Below are positions 57,753 through 64,000 of a stretch of 64,000 nucleotides of DNA, in pieces. Position 1 is the stretch's first letter, and each line of letters starts with the position of its first letter. The stretch covers positions 14,696,001-14,760,000 of the forward strand of contig CM076141.1 of NCBI GenBank assembly GCA_038025085.1, given 5' to 3'. The notes under the pieces are model-generated. The model saw only the letters and a program-made list of their open reading frames with translations, had not been told where the DNA came from and ran no database searches. The position numbers and the translations under genes are program-made. Origin of the DNA: Tetragonia tetragonoides. Its lineage: Eukaryota > Streptophyta > Magnoliopsida > Caryophyllales > Aizoaceae.

Positions 57753-58427
57753 TTATATATGTGACATCATGTTGAGGCGGCCTTGAGACATTAAAGTATT
57801 CCTTAAGATAAATCGCAATACTAATGAATAATATCATTACTCAAAGAAAAAGTATTTTGCCTACTAGGACTTGATCATTGAACCTGCGCTAACAAAGACA
57901 AGTGACAAGTGATGCTTCATGGGAGAGAAAGAGAACTCGTCTCTCAGGGAATGAAAAGGTCTAGAATGCCCCTAATTGCTCCAGCTCCTTGTTCGTCCCC
58001 TAGCATTTGTCGTCTTTAATATTCATTCATAGTCTGGTCTTTTGAAGTATGTTAGATGAGACAAGATATAGAACTAATCTGTCATTTGTTTTCTTGGTGG
58101 TACATTGGTACTAGTACACTGGATAATAGAGAGATCAAATCAAATCAAAAACCAAAGAATATGCTTTGGCTGTTTTGGAATTTCAACAAGTTTGGAATAA
58201 TGTACTCTATTGTGGATCCCCAATTTTTACCGGTATATCATAAAATATAGGTTTACAATTTCCCATAATATGTGGGGAGGAATGCTAAGTACATATATAC
58301 TCCAAGAATTTTTTGAAGATTTAAAAGTATAAAGACGAACAAAATAAACATGTATTGGGGGAGTGGAGGAAATGCGATAGAAGAGGGACAAAATCTCAAA
58401 TTGAGCCCGTTTTTTCACCTGAAAATA

Positions 58428-58665
58428 ATGAATGAGTTGAGCTTAATTTAAGTAAATAATTTGTATCTCAGCTTGACATCTAATCATTTAAATTTCGTTC
58501 ATATATATTCAATATGGAATTTATTTGAAAGTATGCGTTAAAATAATTTTAATGACATAAATATTATCATGAATTTATTTAGGAATTAAAAATTATTTGA
58601 GAGATAAGTTCCAAGCAACATGAATAGAATTGAAATGCATTGAATTGAACTGAAGTAAATCTTTT
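58428..58665. repeat. MITE family 2, copy 3
   Basis: More diverged copy with TCAATATGGAATTTATTTGA, GACATAAATATTATCATGAA and a CATTGAATTGAACTGAAG end. Confidence 0.5.
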
Positions 58666-59109
58666 TTTAAGGACAACAGAACCTAACACATTAATATCTT
58701 GGTATTTATCACCGGTTGATTAAAAATAGAGATCTTCTAATACAAACAATATTATATAAGAGTAATGACGAAGGAGATTATTTGCGCTTTTGCTCTTAAG
58801 GATGATGCCATGATGGGATTATTGATCCGTTTTCGGTAAAGTCCTTGATTAATGGTTATTCACTTCCTTTTTGTGTTCTTTAAAGTTAAAGGTAAACTGA
58901 GCTAATTGAAATGATGGTAGTATGTGAGAGAAAAATACATGTACGGAGTAAACCAAATTGAAACCAAATTGAGTAGTGAAGTGAAAACTTATCTTGATCT
59001 TCCCAAAACCTTATCTTAACTCATCATTGTTGATATTGTGTTCAAAACTTATTTTTTAACTATAAAATAAGAGTAAGCTATTTTTTTAAACTATTTCCCT
59101 GAAAGAGTG

Positions 59110-59222
59110 GATAAATGGTCAAGGAATTTAAAGTTGCTTCATGTTCAAAGCGAGATTTGAACCTTCAATTTTGGTTAATGATGGATGAGTTCCTTCAACT
59201 TAACCTCACCTGGTAAACTATG
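59110..59222 (-). mobile_element. SINE-like element (reverse)
   Basis: On the minus strand, GGTGAGGTTAAGTTGAAGGA, GGTTCAAATCTCGCTTTGAA (B box) and TTTAAATTCCTTGACC, the same family as 7731-7845. Confidence 0.55.
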
Positions 59223-59321
59223 CTAAGTAAAATAAAGTTGAATAGGGTGAAAGTCATGCTTATTTAGAATAAAAAGTACCGAGTAATGAACTACTTTAGT
59301 GACTGATTTAGGTTACTAAAA

Positions 59322-59348
59322 GAAAGAAAGAAAGAAAGAAAGAAAGAA
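59322..59348. repeat. AAAG microsatellite
   Basis: Six to seven GAAA units in a row. Confidence 0.9.
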
Positions 59349-60556
59349 GCAAAATGCCAATACACTGTGGCAACAAGGGACAAAGACAGGGACAAAACAA
59401 ACATGCTTGTCTTAGTGGAGCCTAAATCACTTTCACTTTGGCCTTTCTTTTTCTATGATCTGTACACTATACAGGTAGCTTAAGGACCCTTAGGTCTAGA
59501 GCTCATATAGCTCAAACTTCTAACCGGTATAATGCTCATTCCCAAGAGAACTTTGTCACTTTCTTTAGGTTTAAACTTGCACTAAAACTTGTTCAAGTTT
59601 AGAAAAAGGATTTGAAAATCAGACTGATGCTTCTAAATTTGGGCAATTGTCTTGGGAGTATTTTCGCAGTTTTCATGGATTTCAAAGCATATGTTATTTT
59701 TTATTGAAGTGAATTGGATTGAGCTGAATTGAAACCGATACTGAAAATAAATATATCCTTATTTTCTTGACACAGCCTTAAACCTAAATTCACATAACTA
59801 TCCCTACTCATTTACATACGCCAATTTTTTGGGTAATTAAAAAGAGGTTGCAAGTAAATAGCGATTGAGACACCTCTCTGCTACATCATGTTTGAACTCT
59901 CGTATTCAATGGCTAACCTATCAGACTGAGTCACCTACATACGCCAATTGATGCTCCTTCTCCCACACCATACGTAAATTTCTGTTAAAAAGGTTGCATA
60001 TCTTAATTTGACGATTATTAAACCTCATCATCAATATCAAACCATGATTTGATTTTTCGACCCAAATCAAGTTATCTATCTAACACAACAAATCAACCGT
60101 ACAACAAAAGCATCCCACAACAAAAAAATCCCTTTATTTTTATTTTTCATTACAAATCTCTCATCCCCCCAAAATTAAGGTCAAAATCCTCAACCCACAT
60201 CAATAAAACAAAAAAAATTACTGTTCCACCCAACAGTCCAACACCACACCTCATCTTTACCAGAAATCACCCTCAGATGAGAGAGAAAACCAAAACCAAA
60301 CAAAACTGTACTACTGTACACATTACCATAACCACAAACCCACCCAACCCAAATGACCATAAACAATAGTACCCCCAACTTTCTCTCTCCTCAGTCTGAC
60401 CCTTCTGTTTCCCTGCACCCCTTTACACTTTTCTATCCATGCCCACCTTTTTCCCTTCTTCACCCATTTATTACCATACCATATACTCTATAGTTTCATA
60501 CACATAAAAACCCTCTTAAAACCCCTCTCTCTCGCCACATTTTCATCTCCACAACA

Positions 60557-61963
60557 ATGGCATTCCCATTTTCTCTCTCCACAATCCTCATTTTCTCTCT
60601 CCTAACCATCACCCACCAACAACAAACCCAAACCCCATTCTCAGAACAAGAATCAGTCTACTTAGCACTAGAAACCCTTAACCCAACAATCCCATATCGC
60701 AGACTTTACCCAGATGATCTCTGTTTATACTCATCCCCACACGGCGTCGTTTGCTCCTTTTTCCCATCCTCCCAAAACGCCGCCGTTTTAACTCCTCATA
60801 TCACTGAACTCAGCTTCGGCCACGTGTCCGACACGTCACCGTACCCTCCATGCTCCCTTAACGCCGCTTTTCCACTCTCTCTCCTCTCCCTCCCTCACCT
60901 CAGGAAACTCTTCTTCTACAAATGCTTCACTAATGCGAACGCCACCGTTTCACTCCCTACGTTCCCTAAACGCAGCGTTTTTGAAGAGCTTGTCTTCGTT
61001 GAAAACCCTTCTCTTTCTGGGTCCCTTACTGGTGTTAAGTATTTAACCTCTCTTAAAAGGTTGATTATGACTGGGTCTAATATCAGTAATGGAGTTCCTG
61101 ACGAAATTACGAAACTGCCCTTGCTAGAGCAGTTAACAATTTCCGGGAATAAAATATTGGGAGGTGAAATTCCGAAAAATGTGGGTTTTTTGAGAAATTT
61201 AAAGGTGCTTGATTTGAGTGATAATGGGTTATATGGAAATATCCCTAATTCACTAGGGGAGCTCAATGGGTTGATTAAGCTTGATTTGAGTTATAATCAA
61301 CTTGTGGGTGAAATTCCAGAGAGTTTAAAAGGTTTGGAAAAAGTCGAGTTTCTTGATTTGAGTTATAACAAGTTTGGTAATCATGGGGTGCCATTGTTTT
61401 TGGGTGGATTGGTTCATTTAAAGGAGGTTTATTTAAGTGGTAATCAGCTTGGCGGGACGATTCCGGAAATATGGGAGGCTCTTGGGGGTATAATTGGTAT
61501 TGGATTATCGAATGTCGGGCTTGTCGGGGAAATTCCATCTTTCATGGGGGTATTTTTGAGAAACTTGTGTTATGTTTGGTTGGATGGAAACAAGTTGGAG
61601 GGGAATGTGCCTAAGGAGTTTGGGTTGTTGGAACATGTGCATGAGATGAATTTAAGGAACAATAAGTTGAGTGGGAGAATTCCCTTTTCTGCCCCTTTTG
61701 TTAAAAAGATTGGAGGGAAGTTAAAAGTGGAAGGTAATGAAGGGTTGTGTGTTGATAAGAGTTTGATGAAGAATGTTGATGGTGTTTTTCAGAAGGTGGG
61801 TAATTTGGGTAATTTAAGAATATGCAATGATAGTAGAAGAACACCAGTTCTTGTCAATGTTTCTGAGGTCTCTTTCAATGGTTGTAATTGTTCCTCACTT
61901 TGTTTGAATTGGTGTATGGTGATTTTTGTGGTTGGGTTTTGGTTATTTTCTTTGTTGTGGTAA
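60557..61963 (+). CDS. Leucine-rich repeat receptor-like protein (PII-2/RLP29-like)
   Basis: Single exon, 468 residues, start at the first ATG after a pyrimidine-rich leader. Residues 1-20 are a hydrophobic signal peptide (FPFSLSTILIFSLLTI). An N-terminal cap with cysteine pairs (DDLCLY, GVVCSF, PPCSL) precedes about ten plant extracellular LRRs of the LxxLxxLxLSxNxLxGxIP type from about residue 140 to 385 (for example LRNLKVLDLSDNGLYGNIP). A C-terminal cysteine cluster (CNCSSLCLNWC) is followed by a hydrophobic tail of about 16 residues to the end, with no kinase. This suggests a secreted protein held at the plasma membrane by a short transmembrane segment or a GPI anchor. The cap resembles LRR proteins named after PII-2; function in signalling or microbe perception is only inferred from that family. 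Confidence 0.9.
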   Translation: MAFPFSLSTILIFSLLTITHQQQTQTPFSEQESVYLALETLNPTIPYRRLYPDDLCLYSSPHGVVCSFFPSSQNAAVLTPHITELSFGHVSDTSPYPPCSLNAAFPLSLLSLPHLRKLFFYKCFTNANATVSLPTFPKRSVFEELVFVENPSLSGSLTGVKYLTSLKRLIMTGSNISNGVPDEITKLPLLEQLTISGNKILGGEIPKNVGFLRNLKVLDLSDNGLYGNIPNSLGELNGLIKLDLSYNQLVGEIPESLKGLEKVEFLDLSYNKFGNHGVPLFLGGLVHLKEVYLSGNQLGGTIPEIWEALGGIIGIGLSNVGLVGEIPSFMGVFLRNLCYVWLDGNKLEGNVPKEFGLLEHVHEMNLRNNKLSGRIPFSAPFVKKIGGKLKVEGNEGLCVDKSLMKNVDGVFQKVGNLGNLRICNDSRRTPVLVNVSEVSFNGCNCSSLCLNWCMVIFVVGFWLFSLLW

Positions 61964-62493
61964 GTTGGGGTAACTTTTCTGACTTTTGACAGAGATTTCA
62001 CTTTTGTGATGCTACACTACATTTGATATTCACTTTGAGATACAAGAAAAAAAGGAAAGAGGAGCTTTGTTTTAGCCTTTTAGGACAATCTTAGGTAGAA
62101 AAATTGGAAGGATGGAAGATTTGATCATGTAAGTAAAGTGGTTGGAGTTGCTAACTAGCTGCAAATTGTGTAATTATTGGAATTTTGATCAATGACTAAA
62201 CTGCATACTTTTGTGGCCATTTATTTGTCTCTGATCTTTATGTTTTGAGGTTAAGATAAGTGTTTGTATGCTCATTTTTGTAAATGCCATTATTTTCTTT
62301 TTGATATTTTACACTTGTTATGAATTGGGTATCCAAGAAGTGGTGCGTAGTTTTCATACATTGGCTTGCAATTTATGCAAAATGTTCTTAGTTGTTCTTT
62401 GTGTCTTCTAGTCTTAGGGTTGATGAATTGTGCTTGACAGTGATGCTTTGTTGTTATTGGAATTGGTGGAACAAGATAAGAGCAATTTCCTTT
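61964..62493. other. 3' flank of the LRR gene
   Basis: 3' UTR and spacer; nothing else recognised. Confidence 0.6.
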
Positions 62494-63728
62494 GAGTTAA
62501 CTATGAAATAAGGACCTGAACTATCTTAAAAATTTGGAACAAGGACCTTAACTATCAAACTGAAGGAATAAGGACTTGATCATAACGGCAGTTAGCCTCC
62601 GTTTCACCAAATCAATTTTCGACAGTAAAAATAAAGGATAAATAAAATAAAATGGGTATCTATTCTCTCTCTCCTCTATAGTTACAGGCTTACAGCCATG
62701 GAGAGGCAGAAAAAAGATAGCTCCGGCGAACGAGTTTCGATTCATCGACTCCAAGCTCACAAGTCACAACCCCATCAAAACCGATACAAACCAAAAATAT
62801 TTGATACAAATTTGAGTTTCAAATTAACAATCTCTCCAAAAATATTCCACCACTCGCCAAATCCATACTAGGTAAATCCCAATTCACAAACTCAACCCCT
62901 ATCCCAATAACACCCACAACCACAACCATAGCTTCCAGTGACATCAAAGACTCTGATTTTGGACTCCTCCATAAATTCCTCTTCTTCAGCATATACAAAG
63001 ACGACAAAGTCACCGTGTTCAATGGCTTACCAATTTGGGCAATTTCTCCCCTTCTCTTCTTGTGGTTCTGTTTTAGTCTTCTTTGATTTTCAGTTATTTT
63101 GTAGGTTTTTGTTGGTTCAAGTTGCGATTGATCTCGTGGGTTTTTGCATTTTATTGTTGGATTTCAGCGGATTTTTTTTATGTGCACTCCGATAATGGAG
63201 TTTTGTTTTTGGTGATGGTGGTGGTTTTTCCCCTCCTCCATTGCTTTAATTTTCGATTGCTTTAATAGCTCCTCTTTTCACTTCTCTCTCCTCAATTCTC
63301 TTTATGGACGATATTGGCTTTTGGGGGTAGTTTAGGGGTTGGGAGGGGAACAGAAGAGTGAGAGGGGGATAGTCGTGTGGGTGGTCGTATGGGTAAAGGG
63401 TGGAGATCGAGATGAGAGAGAAAAACCCGGGAGGTGGGGCTGGTGGGGTTGACGGAGGTGGGGTACAGAGAGGGAGAGCAGGCGGTGGGTTGGGTGGTGG
63501 GGATTGAGGAGAGAGAGGGGTTGGTGAGTTGGTTTTGATAATTGAAGGGGAAAAAAAAAATCAGAGCTAATAAAAAAGGAGAAATAATAAAATAAATATA
63601 AAAAAAACTCAAAATCACTAACGGAAGTTGACAAAGTTAAATTGAAGTCCTCATTCCTTCACTTCCATAGTTGAGGTCCTTATTCCAAATTTTTGTAATA
63701 ATTGAGGTCCTTATTTCATAGTTAGCTC
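62494..63728. mobile_element. Long-TIR non-autonomous element (MULE-like)
   Basis: Left GAGTTAACTATGAAATAAGG and, in reverse complement, right GAGCTAACTATGAAATAAGG. The inverted match continues for about 90 bp with AATTTGGAA.AAGGACCT.AACTATand GAAGGAAT.AGGACTT. The 1.0 kb interior has no convincing gene. No clear target duplication, so the superfamily call is tentative. Confidence 0.75.
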
Positions 63729-64000
63729 AACTCCCTTTCCTTTCTGCTGTGTTATTGTTATTGTAGTGAGATTAGGGATGTAATCTACTAGAGAGTATAT
63801 AAAAAACTGGAATAATTAAAATTATGACATGAGTATACTGTATTGTACACACTATAAATTTTTATAAATGAGCTTCGGTGGATAACGTAGTGACACATTC
63901 TCTGCTCGTTCCTAGCAAAAACCTCGGATATAGTCCGATTACATTTTGTAGCGTAAGGGAAAGTGCATGTTTTTAGATGGTTGTTGCTGCTGTGCTCCTT
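63729..64000. other. Right-edge sequence
   Basis: No feature recognised in the last 270 bases. Confidence 0.6.

Larger units (their letters stand above)
54761..60556. other. Gene-free, repeat-rich region
   Basis: No gene recognised. It holds two complete tandem-repeat MITE-like elements, a SINE-like copy at 55467-55575, three copies of a second MITE family, another SINE-like copy at 59110-59222, and an AAAG microsatellite at 59322-59348. The last 300 bp before 60557 are the likely promoter and 5' UTR of the LRR gene. Confidence 0.6.

Noticed and set aside
60049..60378. Small open frames upstream of the LRR gene
   Set aside because: Low-complexity leader sequence (Thr/Asn/Pro-rich) with no family resemblance; most likely 5' UTR and promoter.
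63292..63634. Pro/Ser-rich open frames on minus
   Set aside because: They translate a purine-rich low-complexity strand within the long-TIR element, overlap each other in two frames, and show no domain.

Overview
This is a plant nuclear window, almost certainly from a eudicot. The evidence is intron-rich genes with GT-AG junctions, a plant long-chain fatty alcohol oxidase exon, a cluster of phytochelatin synthase (PCS) genes, a plant leucine-rich-repeat receptor-like protein, and many plant transposable elements (MULE, CACTA, hAT and Harbinger MITEs, Ty1/copia, L1 and RTE LINEs, SINEs). I cannot name the species from the sequence alone.

Layout. 1-500: first exon of a fatty alcohol oxidase on the minus strand, which runs off the left edge. 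770-7038: a 6.3 kb Mutator-like element (MULE) with matching terminal inverted repeats. It holds two convergent genes: a plant-mobile-domain (PMD, MAIN/MAIL-like) gene on plus, and a transposase spliced in frame to an OTU cysteine-protease domain on minus. Both genes appear to have a short first exon and a first intron filled with six palindromes centred on CCATGG. 7600-48469: a PCS cluster, all on minus. There are two paralogue types. A (8646-14194, type I) has eight intact exons. B (22918-32891, type I) is a pseudogene broken by splice-site losses, stops, a deleted last exon and a copia insertion. D (19708-21217, type II) is a decayed 3' fragment. C (42760-48469, type II) has eight well-spliced exons but a stop at codon 9. 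The order A-D-B-C is best explained by tandem duplication of a type I plus type II block, with the breakpoint in intron 5 of the type II gene. The spacers of the two blocks then collected different mobile elements: hAT MITE, RTE and Harbinger-like MITE in one; hAT MITE, L1, LTR-like repeats and a truncated LINE in the other.

48470-60556 is gene-poor and repeat-rich. A 4.36 kb CACTA element sits inside a tandem-repeat MITE-like element that itself sits inside another member of the same family. Two more members of that family, three copies of another MITE family and several SINE-like copies follow. 60557-61963: a single-exon LRR receptor-like protein on plus. 62494-63728: a long-TIR non-autonomous element.

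Functional reading: PCS makes heavy-metal-binding phytochelatins from glutathione. In this window only copy A reads as fully intact. C keeps its catalytic residues but would need initiation downstream of its exon 1 stop. The MULE is nearly intact; a single in-frame stop in the OTU part is the only clear lesion.
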